Source of the DNA: Myxococcales bacterium
GTDB taxonomy: Bacteria > Myxococcota_A > Polyangia > Polyangiales > Ga0077539
Assembly: GCA_013298625.1 (NCBI GenBank)
Contig: JAAFIF010000011.1
Coordinates: 1-64,000, forward strand
DNA length: 64,000 bases
Reading direction: 5' to 3'
Part shown: one piece after another, positions 8,097-17,826 of the stretch
Position numbering within the stretch: position 1 is the stretch's first letter
Layout: each line of letters starts with the position of its first letter
Position numbers and translations under genes: made by a program
The notes under the pieces: generated by a model
The model's input: the letters and a program-made list of their open reading frames with translations, nothing else
The model's database searches: none
What the model was told of the DNA's origin: nothing

Positions 8097-10550
8097 GTGC
8101 GACGCTCGCTGCCGTGTTTCTTCACCCTTGTCACACTTCAAGCGTGCCGTGTCTATGACCCGGCCTTGCTGCAAAGTGACGCCGCTCCGACAGATTCCAT
8201 GCTCGCAGATGGGACTGTCCAAGACGCGCGCTCGGATGCTGCCGACACTGGAATCGATGTGACGGATGTCACATCGCCCGAAGCCGGAAGAGAGGCCGGC
8301 GCCGACGTCACGGACGTGATGCTCACGGGCTGCGACGGCGTCCTCGCGCGACGCGAGGCGTGCATCGAACCCGTCGCTGGCGAGGGATTTACCGCGCAAA
8401 CGCCAGAGCTCGTCGCGCCCGACGCGCTGGTCATCCACTCGGAGTCGCCCCTCGTCGCGTACGTCGGCGACTCGGCGACGGGCCGCGTGATGGAGGTCCG
8501 CGAGGCGCCCGGCGGCCTTCGCGTCACGCTCGTCGCAGGCATGGACGTGACCGCGCCCCTCGGCTCCGCAGGGCTCGCGCAAGAGCGCCCGCTCGGGGCG
8601 ATCTCGGGCATGGCGCTGCAGAGCGGCGGCGGCGCGACGCTCATCGGCGCAGACCCGCGCGGGCACGTCGCGTTTCGTCTCGACGTGCAGCAAGCGGCGC
8701 TCGCGACGTCGAACATCGAGCGCGTCGCGCTCACCACGACCGGGCCCGCGACGGGGCCGTACGACATCGAGCAAGCGTTCGGCGCGCTCGCGTTCACCGC
8801 GAACAACACGCTGTTTCTCGCGACTGGCGCCGGCGCCAACACGCTCGCCGGCACGAGCTGCACCGCGCTCGCGGGCTGCGAGGGATTCAACGCTGCGCCC
8901 GCGCTCCCAGGCGCGAGCCTCTTCGCCACCCCAGGCGCGATCGAGATCAACCGCTCGGGCATGAGCAACATCGCGTACGTCGCGGACACGAACAACTGCC
9001 GCGTCCGCCGCTACGTGAACCCCAGCACCAACGTCGACACGATCGTCGGCAACGGCTGCTCCAACGTCGGCACCGTGCACGACGGAATGGCCGCGCCCGT
9101 CGCAGCGTCGACCGTTCGCCTCGGAGCCCTCGGCTCGATGGCCCTCGCGCGCAGCCGCTTCTTGTTCGTCTCCGACCCCAACGCGCGTTGCTCGCTCTTC
9201 GTCGTCGACCTTCAAGCCGCCCCCGCGCCCACCATTCGACTCGTCGCAGGACACGGCGCCCTGTGCGGCGAAAATGCGCGCTCGGGCGGCGACTATCGCC
9301 TCGGTCGCTTGGGCGGCGTCGCGATCGGACCGGTCACGCAGTCGGCGTACTTCGTCGACGCACAGTCGCGCTCGCTCTACCGCGCGGACGTCTCTCCCAC
9401 CGGCGTCCCCGGCTCGGTCGTGCTCGTCGGGTCGCTCGGGCCGCGGCGCGGAAGCGAGTCGGTCGCCAACTTTCGCAGCGGAGGCTTTCGCGGCCTCGCG
9501 GCGATCGCGCCGGCGGCTTCGGCCTCGGCGCTGCCCGAGCTTGTCTGGGGCGCTCCGTACGAATCCCGTGTGTTCGGCCTGCGCGATCGCGCGATTCGCG
9601 TCGCGTCCGGCGCGGGCTCGAGCCCGCCCACCGCGGCCATCGCGATCACGCAGATGGAGCCGACGGTCGTCGAAGCCATCGCCGCGCTCCCCAACCCCAC
9701 GGTGCGCACCGACGCGCTCATCGCAGCGCGCGATCGCCACGTGGTCCTGCGCTTGAGCGGCGAGTCGATGACCCTCGCTGCGGGCGCGTATGGCGTGCGC
9801 GGCAACGCTGGCGCCGCGGGGATGCTCGACGCGATCCGCCTGGACGATCCCACGGCGATCGCGCTCGCCAACACCAACACGGCGTACGTCGCGTCCCGTC
9901 GCGCCAACGGCAACTACCTCGTCTACCTGCTCAACTTCGCGACGCGCACGTTCTCGACGCTCATCGGCCCGTCGCCCACCGACGCTTCGCCCGGCGACAG
10001 CCTCATGGTCGGCGCGGGCGTCGCGGCCAACCGCGTGCGCCTGCTCGCGGTCAGCGCGATCGCGTACAACACCGCGCGAGACGAGATCTACCTCGCAGAC
10101 CCCGAGCAAAACGCGGTCATCCGCGTCGCGCGCAGCATGGCGGGCCCGCTCGAGGCCACGGTGCTCGCCGGCAACCTCACCGCGAACGTCGCCGCGGTCG
10201 AAGACGACATGCGCGTGGACGGCCAGCCCGCGACCAACGTCCCCATCGCCAACCCCTCGGCGCTCGCGCTCGATGACGCAGGAAACACGCTCTACATCGC
10301 GGACTCCGCAACGCACCGCGTGTACGCCGTCGACCTGACCGCCGCCACGCCGACCATCCGTCGCATCGCGGGCTCTGGCCCCGCGCAGCCTGCGATCCCG
10401 CTCTCGAACGGAAACGGCGCTGCGGCCCGCAGCGCGCGCCTGTCCGCGCCGTCGGCGCTCGCGTACGTGCCCTCGATGGGCAACGGCGCCGCGCTGCTCG
10501 TGGGCGAGAGCGGCTCGGGCCGCTTGCGGATCGTGCGCTTCCCGCGCTGA
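8097..10550 (+). CDS. NHL-repeat beta-propeller lipoprotein
   Basis: A GTG start at 8097 gives an 817-residue lipoprotein with signal MRRSLPCFFTLVTLQAC and a lipidated Cys17. An Asp/Ala/Ser-rich linker follows, then repeated NHL blades: IAYVADTNNCRVRRY, the Thr-rich IVGNGC segments, and a late blade ALDDAGNTLYIADSATHRVY. NHL propellers bind ligands or proteins outside the cell; no catalytic residues stand out. It stands alone, divergent from the PilZ gene and convergent with the ABC permease. The 73-bp 3' gap holds no clear terminator. Confidence 0.75.
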   Translation: MRRSLPCFFTLVTLQACRVYDPALLQSDAAPTDSMLADGTVQDARSDAADTGIDVTDVTSPEAGREAGADVTDVMLTGCDGVLARREACIEPVAGEGFTAQTPELVAPDALVIHSESPLVAYVGDSATGRVMEVREAPGGLRVTLVAGMDVTAPLGSAGLAQERPLGAISGMALQSGGGATLIGADPRGHVAFRLDVQQAALATSNIERVALTTTGPATGPYDIEQAFGALAFTANNTLFLATGAGANTLAGTSCTALAGCEGFNAAPALPGASLFATPGAIEINRSGMSNIAYVADTNNCRVRRYVNPSTNVDTIVGNGCSNVGTVHDGMAAPVAASTVRLGALGSMALARSRFLFVSDPNARCSLFVVDLQAAPAPTIRLVAGHGALCGENARSGGDYRLGRLGGVAIGPVTQSAYFVDAQSRSLYRADVSPTGVPGSVVLVGSLGPRRGSESVANFRSGGFRGLAAIAPAASASALPELVWGAPYESRVFGLRDRAIRVASGAGSSPPTAAIAITQMEPTVVEAIAALPNPTVRTDALIAARDRHVVLRLSGESMTLAAGAYGVRGNAGAAGMLDAIRLDDPTAIALANTNTAYVASRRANGNYLVYLLNFATRTFSTLIGPSPTDASPGDSLMVGAGVAANRVRLLAVSAIAYNTARDEIYLADPEQNAVIRVARSMAGPLEATVLAGNLTANVAAVEDDMRVDGQPATNVPIANPSALALDDAGNTLYIADSATHRVYAVDLTAATPTIRRIAGSGPAQPAIPLSNGNGAAARSARLSAPSALAYVPSMGNGAALLVGESGSGRLRIVRFPR

Positions 10551-10623
10551 GCGGGCGACGCGACGGCAACGCAGCACAACGAACGCGTCCGCAGCGCCGC
10601 CGTGCGCCGCCAGCCGTGCGCGC

Positions 10624-12033
10624 TCAGAACACGCCGCGCGTGAGCACCACGGACGGGTCTGTTCCCGCTGCGCGGCGCGCGGGCCAGAGCGCGCTCAACG
10701 CGCACGCGCCCACGCCGAACACGAACGCCATCAACAAGTCCCGCGGCGTCCAGACGAACCAATCGTCGGGCTTGAACGGAAACGCGGGCAGCCGCGAGCC
10801 GAGCCACTTGTTCCACGCGACGCCGAGCGCGCGAGCGAGCCCTGCGCCCGCGAGCGACGCCACCATTCCGACGACCATCGCCTCAGCGAGCACCAGCGAA
10901 AACACAGCGCTGCGCGACGCCCCGCACACGCGCAACAGCGCGATCTCACCCTCGCGCTCGCGCACTCGCGCGCCGAGCGCGTGTGCGATCGACAGCGCAG
11001 CCAACAACACGATCACCGCGCTCGTCAGCGAGAGCACCGCGGTGATCACTGTGACCAACAAACCCATCTGCTCGGCGCCGCTCGTGCGCACTTCGAGCCC
11101 CAGCTCGCGCACCCGCGCGCCCACCGCGCTCGTGTGCTCGGGATGCGAGAGGACCACCACCGCGCTCGTGTACTGCGACGCCGCGGACTCGCCCGCATAC
11201 TCGCGGTTCATCCGCCGCGCGACGTCCAACGGAACAGTGATTCCCAGGTCGATCGCGCGCGGCGTCACGCCGACGACCCTCGCGTACACCCTTCGCTGCG
11301 TCCCTCGTTGCGCGAAGCCCAAGCCCGCGCGGCCGAGGTCCCACTCGAGCTCGAGCCCCGCCGCGTGATCGGCCAACGCCCTCGCGATCGGCGGCAGGCC
11401 GTGCGCTGGCGCGATCGCGCCGTCGAACACTTCGAGCAAGTACGGGCTCACCAACGCGGGGATGGGCAGCTCGCAACGCCCAGGCAAAATGCTGGCGCCG
11501 TTGGTCGCGATGTCCGTCGCGCACTTCTCGGGCGCCGCGCAGTCCGCGTGCCGCTGACACGCGCGACCGCTGCTCTGCGCGAGGGTGTCCTCGAAGCGCA
11601 CGCCTGGCCCGAGCTCCGCGCGCACGAGCGCGGGGTCGATCCCGTCCGCCACGAGCTCGCCCGCGCCGATCGTGCGGCCGAAGAGCTCTTGCCCTCCCCT
11701 GCCCGAGTGAGGAAACAACAGCTTGAGCTTCGGGAGCACCGCGCGCACGCCCGGCGTCTGCTGCATCGCGCGAACGTTGTCCTGCGTAATCCCTTGCGGA
11801 CGCGCGCCGAGCAGCGCAGCGAGCGCGCCCACCGTCTGCTCGCGCGGGACCACCTCGATGCGGTCGTTGGGAAAGATCTTTCCCAACACCACCGAGCGCA
11901 TCCCGGCGCCGAGCGCGAGAAAGAACACCAGCGCCGCGATGCCCACGGTGATGCCCACCGCAGCCAGCACGAACGAGCCGCCCGCGCGCCGTAGATCCCT
12001 GCCCAACAGCGTCACGAACGCCGCAGCTCTCAA
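10624..12033 (-). CDS. FtsX/MacB-type ABC transporter permease
   Basis: The 469-residue protein has the four-helix MacB/LolC/FtsX layout: one helix near residues 20-40, a large periplasmic domain, then three helices near 324-352, 377-402 and 433-451. The cytoplasmic loop GARVREREGEIALLRVCGAS is the family's ATPase coupling segment. The periplasmic domain contains a short Cys-rich stretch (CQRHADCAAPEKC), which is odd for the family. It starts 4 nt after the ATPase stop, so the two form one transporter. Members of this type act as mechanotransmitters that move lipoproteins, peptides or lipids rather than flux channels. The substrate is not evident. Confidence 0.85.
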   Translation of the reverse strand: MRAAAFVTLLGRDLRRAGGSFVLAAVGITVGIAALVFFLALGAGMRSVVLGKIFPNDRIEVVPREQTVGALAALLGARPQGITQDNVRAMQQTPGVRAVLPKLKLLFPHSGRGGQELFGRTIGAGELVADGIDPALVRAELGPGVRFEDTLAQSSGRACQRHADCAAPEKCATDIATNGASILPGRCELPIPALVSPYLLEVFDGAIAPAHGLPPIARALADHAAGLELEWDLGRAGLGFAQRGTQRRVYARVVGVTPRAIDLGITVPLDVARRMNREYAGESAASQYTSAVVVLSHPEHTSAVGARVRELGLEVRTSGAEQMGLLVTVITAVLSLTSAVIVLLAALSIAHALGARVREREGEIALLRVCGASRSAVFSLVLAEAMVVGMVASLAGAGLARALGVAWNKWLGSRLPAFPFKPDDWFVWTPRDLLMAFVFGVGACALSALWPARRAAGTDPSVVLTRGVF

Positions 12034-12037
12034 TCCC

Positions 12038-12724
12038 TCAACCCTCCGTCTTTCGCTCGTCGCGCGCCACGCGCCCCTCGCCCAGCGTGATCACTCGCCC
12101 CGCCATCTTCGCGACCCGCTCGTCGTGAGTCACCACCACGAACGCGCTCTTCGTCTCTTCGTGCACGCGCTTGAACACAGCCAGCACCGACGCGCCCGTC
12201 TCGTTGTCGAGCGCGCCCGTCGGCTCGTCGCAAAGCATCAACGGAGGCGCCGCAAACAACGCCCGCGCGACGGCCACGCGTTGCCTCTGTCCCCCAGACA
12301 GCTCCGTCGGCCTGCGCTTCGCGTAGTCCTTCATCCCCACGCGATCGAGCGCCGACCGCACGCGCTCTGCCGTGTCCTTCTCCAGCGGACCAAACAGCGA
12401 AGGGAGCGCCACGTTGGCCTCCACGGTCCAGTCCGGGACCAGATGAAACATCTGAAACACCAGCCCCACCGTCGTGCGCCGCAGCTCCGTGCGCGCGCGG
12501 TCCGTCATCGCTCGCAGCTCGTGCCCGCACAGCTTCGCAGAGCCCTCGTAGTTCGTGTCGAGCCCCGCGGCGACGTTGAGCAGCGTGCTCTTTCCCGAGC
12601 CCGACGGGCCGAAGATCGCGACGAACTCGCCCTGCTCGACGCTGAGGTCCACGCCCCGCAGGACCTCCACCTCGCCCGCAGGACCGTAGCGCTTCTTCAG
12701 CGCGGCGAACTCTAGCAGCGCCAT
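12038..12724 (-). CDS. LolD/MacB-type ABC transporter ATPase
   Basis: A 228-residue ABC ATPase with Walker A GPSGSGKST at 39-47, Q-loop at Gln91, signature LSGGQ at 142-146 and Walker B LMLCDEP at 162-168. The length and the CDEPTGALD motif are typical of the LolD/MacB/FtsE group that pairs with FtsX-like permeases, as seen directly downstream. The ATG at 12724 is preferred over an in-frame upstream ATG because it gives the standard family N-terminus and leaves 7 nt after the MCE stop. The upstream neighbour is an MCE protein, which usually works with MlaF/MlaE instead. Confidence 0.9.
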   Translation of the reverse strand: MALLEFAALKKRYGPAGEVEVLRGVDLSVEQGEFVAIFGPSGSGKSTLLNVAAGLDTNYEGSAKLCGHELRAMTDRARTELRRTTVGLVFQMFHLVPDWTVEANVALPSLFGPLEKDTAERVRSALDRVGMKDYAKRRPTELSGGQRQRVAVARALFAAPPLMLCDEPTGALDNETGASVLAVFKRVHEETKSAFVVVTHDERVAKMAGRVITLGEGRVARDERKTEG

Positions 12725-12731
12725 CGATCGA

Positions 12732-14216
12732 TCAGCGCGCGACCGCGCCGAGCGCGCCGCCCGCGAACAGCAGGATCGTGCGCATGTCCTCGTCGCGAAA
12801 CCGCAGCTGCGCCCCAAGAAACACGTCCGTGCGCTGGGGGTTCAACACGTCGTCGACGCCCGCCAAGATGTACACGCGCTGCAAGAGCGCGTACGCGCCC
12901 ATCATGCGCAGCCTCGGGAGCTGGCTGGTCGAGAAGTCGAACACATCCGAGCGAAACTCCAGGCGGTCTCGCATCGCGTTCAAGTCCAAGCCGACGCCGC
13001 CGGTGCTCTCCAAGATGCCGAAGCGAAACGTCGCCGGCCCCAACCGCCGGGCAAATTGCAGGGTAAACCGCAGGCCGCGCCCGGTGGTCTCCGTGGTCTC
13101 GCGCCACATCGCCGGGTCCGCCGGGTTGGTGCTGGTGCGGATCACCGACCGTCGATCGATCAACCCGCGCGGGTCGTCGACGATCTGAAACAAGATGTGC
13201 CGGTCCTCGCGCGGCTGGAGCCGAAACTCCAGGTAGCTCTTCAGCCCGTTGGCCACGAAGTTGTACTCCGTGCGGAGGCCCACGATGGTCTGGAGTCGCC
13301 CGATGGGTCCCACCAGATCGTTGACGCCTTCGGCCACGCCCTCGACCTCGTTGATGAGGTGATCGTCGCGCACGAGCCTGCCGACGGTGCCCTCGCCCCG
13401 GTCGACGCCGGCCGTGATGCTGTTCACGTGGCCGAGCGCCTCGCGCAGGTCGCGCGACGCCGCGTTGGCGTTGCGCACGGTGTCCTGCACGTTGCGGATC
13501 GTGTCGTTGATGTTGGGCTGGTTCTCCGCGAGGATGTCGTCCACGCGATGGGAGGCGCGCTCGAGGTTGGCGAGCAGCCGCTGCACGCGCGGATCCGCCT
13601 CGGTCGTGAGGTGATCGACGTTGCGGATCGTGTGCGTGATGGCCTCGCTGTTGGCGTGCACGAGGCGGTTGATCTCTTGCGTCGTCTCGGTGAGGTTGCG
13701 CAGCGCTTCAGCGAGCTGTCTGCGCCCCTCGTCGTTGCCGAACACATCGCCGACGCGGTCGGTTACGTCTCGCACGCGGCGCGTGATCGCCGAGACGTTT
13801 TGCAGGATGTCGTCCGTCGTCGCGCCCTCTTGCAGCACCCGCACGCGCTCGCCATCGACCACTCGTCGCGTGCCTTGCGTGCCAGGGCTGAGCACGAGCA
13901 AGAACTCTCCGAGAAGCGAGCTCGCTTTGCGGGACACCGTCGAGTCGTCGTAGAGCTCGACCTCGCGGTTCACGATCATGTCGACGCGCGCCATTCCGTC
14001 TTGCAGACGAATGGTGTCGATGCGACCGACAGGGATGCCCGCCATCGTCACGCGCGAGCGCGGAACGAGCCCCGAAGCGTCGCGAAACAGCGCATACACG
14101 CGGTAGCCGCCCGCCCCAGAGCCTCGTTGCACGATGGCGCGATAAAGGGCAGTGCCGCCGATGATCGCGACGATCAGCAGCAGGCCAACTTTGAACGCGC
14201 TCGAAAAGTTACGCAT
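12732..14216 (-). CDS. MCE/MlaD-family lipid-transport protein with beta-rich C-terminus
   Basis: A 494-residue protein anchored by one N-terminal helix (residues 8-25), followed by an MCE domain at about 38-115 (YALFRDASGLVPRSRV, AGIPVGRI). Residues 135-260 are long amphipathic helices, which in PqiB/LetB/Mce proteins line up as a lipid tunnel. The last 230 residues read as alternating strands (YLEFRLQP, RFTLQFARRLGPATFRFGIL) ending with a hydrophobic residue pattern, like an outer-membrane or beta-sandwich domain. MCE proteins carry phospholipids between the membranes. It starts 18 nt after the OmpA-like gene and ends 7 nt before the ATPase. Confidence 0.85.
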   Translation of the reverse strand: MRNFSSAFKVGLLLIVAIIGGTALYRAIVQRGSGAGGYRVYALFRDASGLVPRSRVTMAGIPVGRIDTIRLQDGMARVDMIVNREVELYDDSTVSRKASSLLGEFLLVLSPGTQGTRRVVDGERVRVLQEGATTDDILQNVSAITRRVRDVTDRVGDVFGNDEGRRQLAEALRNLTETTQEINRLVHANSEAITHTIRNVDHLTTEADPRVQRLLANLERASHRVDDILAENQPNINDTIRNVQDTVRNANAASRDLREALGHVNSITAGVDRGEGTVGRLVRDDHLINEVEGVAEGVNDLVGPIGRLQTIVGLRTEYNFVANGLKSYLEFRLQPREDRHILFQIVDDPRGLIDRRSVIRTSTNPADPAMWRETTETTGRGLRFTLQFARRLGPATFRFGILESTGGVGLDLNAMRDRLEFRSDVFDFSTSQLPRLRMMGAYALLQRVYILAGVDDVLNPQRTDVFLGAQLRFRDEDMRTILLFAGGALGAVAR

Positions 14217-14234
14217 ACGGTCAACGCCGCGATC

Positions 14235-16199
14235 CTACCGCGACGGCGCGTTGCGCAAGAGCGTGATCCGCACTTCGCCCACCGGGACGCGCGCAGGCCG
14301 CCGGGGCGCGGGCGCTCCCTGCGCCGCAGGCGCCTGCGGAACAACCGGTCGCACCTCGACCAACGCCCTCGTCACGCCCGCGGCCACGAGCGCGTCGGCG
14401 ACCATCTGCGACAGCCGCTGCGCCTCGCGCGCGTCGCGATCGCGCGCATCGGCGACCACGCCAATCGTCACGCGAGCGAGCTCTGCGCCCATGCCTCGCA
14501 GCCGCTGCGCGGCTTGATTGAAGAGCGCCACCTCCGCTGGCCGCAGCGCGCGCGTGCGCGGCGCCAGTCGGATGACGTTGGAGAAGAGCACCGCGCCTCT
14601 GCCCAACGTGACCGATTCTTCGCCTTGATCCGGGCAGCCATCGGTGTCGTCGACGCCGTTGATCGTCTCGGCCTGGTTCACGCACGTGTCCGTCTCGTTC
14701 GGCACGCCGTCGTGATCCATGTCCGGGTCCGGGCAGCCGCGACGAAAGCGGTCTGCGTGCTCTCCCGAGGGATCGCTGGGGCACTGATCGACGGTGTCGC
14801 CCACGCCGTCGCGGTCGCGATCGGGCAGCGGGCAGCCGCGACGCTGCGGGTCGGCGCGCTCTCCGACGGCCGTCTCGGGGCACTGATCGTCGGCGTCGAG
14901 CACCTCGTCGCCGTCGCGATCCCGGATGGGGCAGCCGCGGTTCTCGGGGTCGGGGCGCGGGTTTGCGCTCTCGTCCGCGCAGAGATCATCGGCGTCGTTG
15001 ACCCCGTCGCGATCGTTGTCGGGGTCGGGACAACCGTCGCTGTCCTCGTGGTTGTCCGCGTCCTCGGGGACGTTGGGGCAGCGATCGGCCTCGTCGAGCA
15101 CGCGATCGTTGTCGTTGTCCACGTCGGGGCAGCCGTCGTTGTCCTCGAACCCGTCGCGATCCTCGCGCTGCGCGGGGCATCGGTCGTCGGACTCGCGCAC
15201 GCCGTCGTCGTCGTCGTCGAGCGCGCGGGGCGTGTACGCGATGCCCACGAGCCCTCGAATGAGCGCGACGCCCGGCGCAGAGGCGAGCGGAGCGCCGACG
15301 CCTGCGGTGACTTCGACGTCCCTTCCGCGATCGACCGCGTAGCGCGCGCCGACGAAGAGCTCGCCCTGCGCGCTCGCGCTCGCGCTGCACACCTCACGCG
15401 GACCAGCAACGCACGGCGTGGTCGGCGACGATCTCGGCACGGGCAAGTGCCACGACATGTCCGCCGCGACCGCGAGCCGCTGCAGCGCGTTGGGTCGATA
15501 CGCGAGGCCGAGCGCAGTTTGGACGGTGCTGCCGAAGAGCGCTCCGGCCCACGCGCGCTCTTCGAACAAGATCCTCGCGCCGACGTTGGCCGTGATCGTG
15601 AGCCCGGCGACGCGGTAGTCCGCGACGATCAACGGCTGCAGAACCACCGTGGCCGAGCCCTGAAATCGATCGTCACCGCTCGGGACCGCCACGCCGAGGT
15701 CTGCGCGAAGGCCGAGCCCGCTCGCCTGCGTGCGTCGCGCGCGGCGGACGATCTGCACAGCGACGTCGAAGCGCGCGTCACGAAGTCCGACGAGGGGCAG
15801 CTCGTCGGCGACGCCGCCGTTGGTGATGGGACGAATGCCGACGCCGGTTTGGGCGGCGACCATCGGCAGCGCAGCCATGATCTGCACGCGGTCGAAGAGG
15901 CCAAACGCCCAGAGAAAATCCACGGTAAACGCGTGGTCGACGGCGCCGACGACGTTGTTCGGATCGCCCGCGGCGCGGTAGACGAGCGGGCGGTGCTGAT
16001 AGTTGCCGAGCAGGGTGAAACCGAAGTTCAAGTGCGGCTGCACCTCCGCAGAGCGCAGCGCGAGACCCTGCTGCGGTCCGGCGGTGGGCCAGAACGTCTG
16101 CACGTCGATGGCGGGCTCTGTGCTCTGGGCGCCTGCGGGCGTCGCGGCGAGCGCGGCGACGAGGGCGAACGAGCACGCGGCGGTTCTACGAGCGTTCAT
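14235..16199 (-). CDS. Outer-membrane protein with thrombospondin type 3 repeats and OmpA-like tail
   Basis: A 654-residue exported protein with signal peptide 1-24 (PAGA|QS). Residues 25-320 look like an outer-membrane beta-barrel. Residues about 325-521 hold calcium-binding type 3 repeats rich in DxDxDGxxD and CP motifs (DNDRDGVNDADDLC, DRDGDEVLDADDQC). The last 130 residues resemble an OmpA peptidoglycan-binding domain (LSQMVADALVAAGV), but the usual GHTD signature is replaced, so peptidoglycan binding is doubtful. The start has a good GGAGGA ribosome site. It lies between the PDZ lipoprotein and the MCE gene, with 18-21 nt gaps. Confidence 0.8.
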   Translation of the reverse strand: MNARRTAACSFALVAALAATPAGAQSTEPAIDVQTFWPTAGPQQGLALRSAEVQPHLNFGFTLLGNYQHRPLVYRAAGDPNNVVGAVDHAFTVDFLWAFGLFDRVQIMAALPMVAAQTGVGIRPITNGGVADELPLVGLRDARFDVAVQIVRRARRTQASGLGLRADLGVAVPSGDDRFQGSATVVLQPLIVADYRVAGLTITANVGARILFEERAWAGALFGSTVQTALGLAYRPNALQRLAVAADMSWHLPVPRSSPTTPCVAGPREVCSASASAQGELFVGARYAVDRGRDVEVTAGVGAPLASAPGVALIRGLVGIAYTPRALDDDDDGVRESDDRCPAQREDRDGFEDNDGCPDVDNDNDRVLDEADRCPNVPEDADNHEDSDGCPDPDNDRDGVNDADDLCADESANPRPDPENRGCPIRDRDGDEVLDADDQCPETAVGERADPQRRGCPLPDRDRDGVGDTVDQCPSDPSGEHADRFRRGCPDPDMDHDGVPNETDTCVNQAETINGVDDTDGCPDQGEESVTLGRGAVLFSNVIRLAPRTRALRPAEVALFNQAAQRLRGMGAELARVTIGVVADARDRDAREAQRLSQMVADALVAAGVTRALVEVRPVVPQAPAAQGAPAPRRPARVPVGEVRITLLRNAPSR

Positions 16200-16220
16200 G
16201 CGCGGCGATCCTCCACTTGT

Positions 16221-17051
16221 TCAGCGGCCGTTGTACAGAGCGTCGCTGCGCACGGTCGCTTCGAACGCTGCGCTGCCCGAGCGCTCGATGGCCACGGTGA
16301 GGTCACGCATCATCACTCGGTCGAACGCCTGGCGAACCTCGATCTGGCTCATGTTGGCGACCGGCGTCCCTTCGATGCGCACGACGCGGTCACCAGCTTG
16401 AAGGCCGGCCGTTGCCGCGGGGCTCGCCTCGGAGACGGACACGATCGAGACGTAGTCGATGCGGTACTCGAACGTGACGCCCATGCCGAGCCGCGGCTCG
16501 GGCGGACGCGACGAGAGCACCACCGTTGCGCCGCCTTCGAGCCGCAACGTCCATCGCCCCGCGTCGCGCGCCTCGCTCGGAACGCCTCCGCGCACCTCCG
16601 TCAGCCCCACGAGCTCGCTCGGCGCGAGCGGCCCGTCGTCGTCGCGCAGCTCGACGCGCAGAACGTCCTGCGGACGCACGAAGAGATCGATCGCGGCGCT
16701 CGCGCTGTTCCACTCGGGCGAAAACGAGTTTTGCGTGGTGGGAGAGCGGTAGACCTCTTCGCCGTTGCGAATGAGCACGACGTACAAATCGGGCAGCCCG
16801 TCGCCGTCCCAGTTGCGCGCGTCGCGCGTCTGCCGGGGGCACTCGGCGCTCACCACGCCGAGGTGGTGCAGCGTGTCCGGCGGCGGCGTAAACCCGCCCT
16901 GCTCGCGCAGCGCCGAAGGGATCTCTCGGGTCGCCGTCGTGTACTGCGGAAACACCGCGGCACAACCGACGCTCGCCCACGAAGCACCAAGGATCAGCAG
17001 CGCCGAGGCGCCGCGCAGAGTGACCGCGTTCACGCCGTGGCTATACAGCAC
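16221..17051 (-). CDS. Lipoprotein with PDZ domain
   Basis: A 276-residue envelope protein. The N-terminus has a hydrophobic core ending SWASVGC, a plausible lipobox; a GTG at 17033 is an alternative start giving a shorter signal. Residues about 80-135 have a C2-like look (DLYVVLIRNGEEVYRS, DVLRVELRDDDG). Residues about 200-265 form a PDZ domain (ASPAATAGLQAGDRVVRI, GTPVANMSQIEVRQAF), used for peptide binding. No protease triad is visible. It sits 21 nt upstream of the OmpA-like gene in the same run. Confidence 0.7.
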   Translation of the reverse strand: MLYSHGVNAVTLRGASALLILGASWASVGCAAVFPQYTTATREIPSALREQGGFTPPPDTLHHLGVVSAECPRQTRDARNWDGDGLPDLYVVLIRNGEEVYRSPTTQNSFSPEWNSASAAIDLFVRPQDVLRVELRDDDGPLAPSELVGLTEVRGGVPSEARDAGRWTLRLEGGATVVLSSRPPEPRLGMGVTFEYRIDYVSIVSVSEASPAATAGLQAGDRVVRIEGTPVANMSQIEVRQAFDRVMMRDLTVAIERSGSAAFEATVRSDALYNGR

Positions 17052-17117
17052 TCGTCGGCCCGCGCGAATCCCCTCCGACGCCCCCCATGCGCCGTTGGCG
17101 CGCTGGGCGCGAGCGCT

Positions 17118-17801
17118 TCACCGCACGCGCAGCGCGTGCGCCACGTGCTCCCAGGTCTCTTGCTCGAAGAGCACGCCGAGGTGCCCCACCCCGTGCACGT
17201 GGACGTTGCGCGCGCCCGCGAGCTGCGCGCTCTGCGCTGGCGGGACCAACGTGTCGTGCGTGGGGATCACACAGGTGACCTCAGTTTGCGCGAGCCGCGC
17301 GTGCGTCGCGTCGAGCAGCGCCAGCGTCGAGCTGCCCGGCGCAAGCTCGTCGACGAGCGGCAACGCCTTGAACGCCGCCGCTCGAGGAACGCCCCGATGC
17401 GGCGTGGCGATGCACACCAGGCGTTCGACCGGGCGGCCGAGCACCTGACGGTAGTACCGCGCGAGCAGCCCTCCCAACGAGTGCCCCACGATGTGCACGG
17501 GCCCGTCGTCGCCGTGCCGTCGCGCGCGCTTCACGAGGTCGTCGAGCTTGCGCGCGTGCTCGGCGAGCGAGCCCGTCGGGCTGAACGTGAAGTGCACTTG
17601 CCTCGGGGCGATCCCGCTCTTTCCCAGGAATTCACCGAGCGGACGCAGCACGCCGCCCGTCGCGAGGTACCCGTGCACGAACACCGTCAGCCCCTTGGTG
17701 GGTCCGTACTCGATCACGTCCGTCGACACCGTCGGCATCAACGGAACGTGCTTCGCCAGCGCGACGATCTCCCTCCACTTCGCGGTCTTCGCTGCTCTCA
17801 T
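17118..17801 (-). CDS. Alpha/beta hydrolase, lipase-like
   Basis: A 227-residue alpha/beta hydrolase. The nucleophile elbow GHSLGG is at 106-111 (Ser108), the oxyanion segment FVHGYLATGG near 41-50, a candidate acid Asp183 in THDTLVPP and the histidine His207 in GVGHLG, giving a complete triad. The pattern is that of triacylglycerol lipase or esterase relatives. No signal peptide is visible. The substrate is unknown, though its place ahead of an MCE-type lipid transporter would suit lipid turnover (inference). Confidence 0.8.
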   Translation of the reverse strand: MRAAKTAKWREIVALAKHVPLMPTVSTDVIEYGPTKGLTVFVHGYLATGGVLRPLGEFLGKSGIAPRQVHFTFSPTGSLAEHARKLDDLVKRARRHGDDGPVHIVGHSLGGLLARYYRQVLGRPVERLVCIATPHRGVPRAAAFKALPLVDELAPGSSTLALLDATHARLAQTEVTCVIPTHDTLVPPAQSAQLAGARNVHVHGVGHLGVLFEQETWEHVAHALRVR

Positions 17802-17826
17802 GGGTCGGTCGGCGCCTCCAGAGCGC

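Noticed and set aside
7974..10577. N-terminal extension of the PilZ frame to about 1080 codons
   Set aside because: The extension is antisense to the NHL lipoprotein; the PilZ-like part begins at the ATG at 7973.
11480..11570. EGF-like or toxin-like cysteine stretch in the ABC permease
   Set aside because: It is in frame inside the periplasmic domain of a normal permease and is best seen as an insert, not a separate gene.
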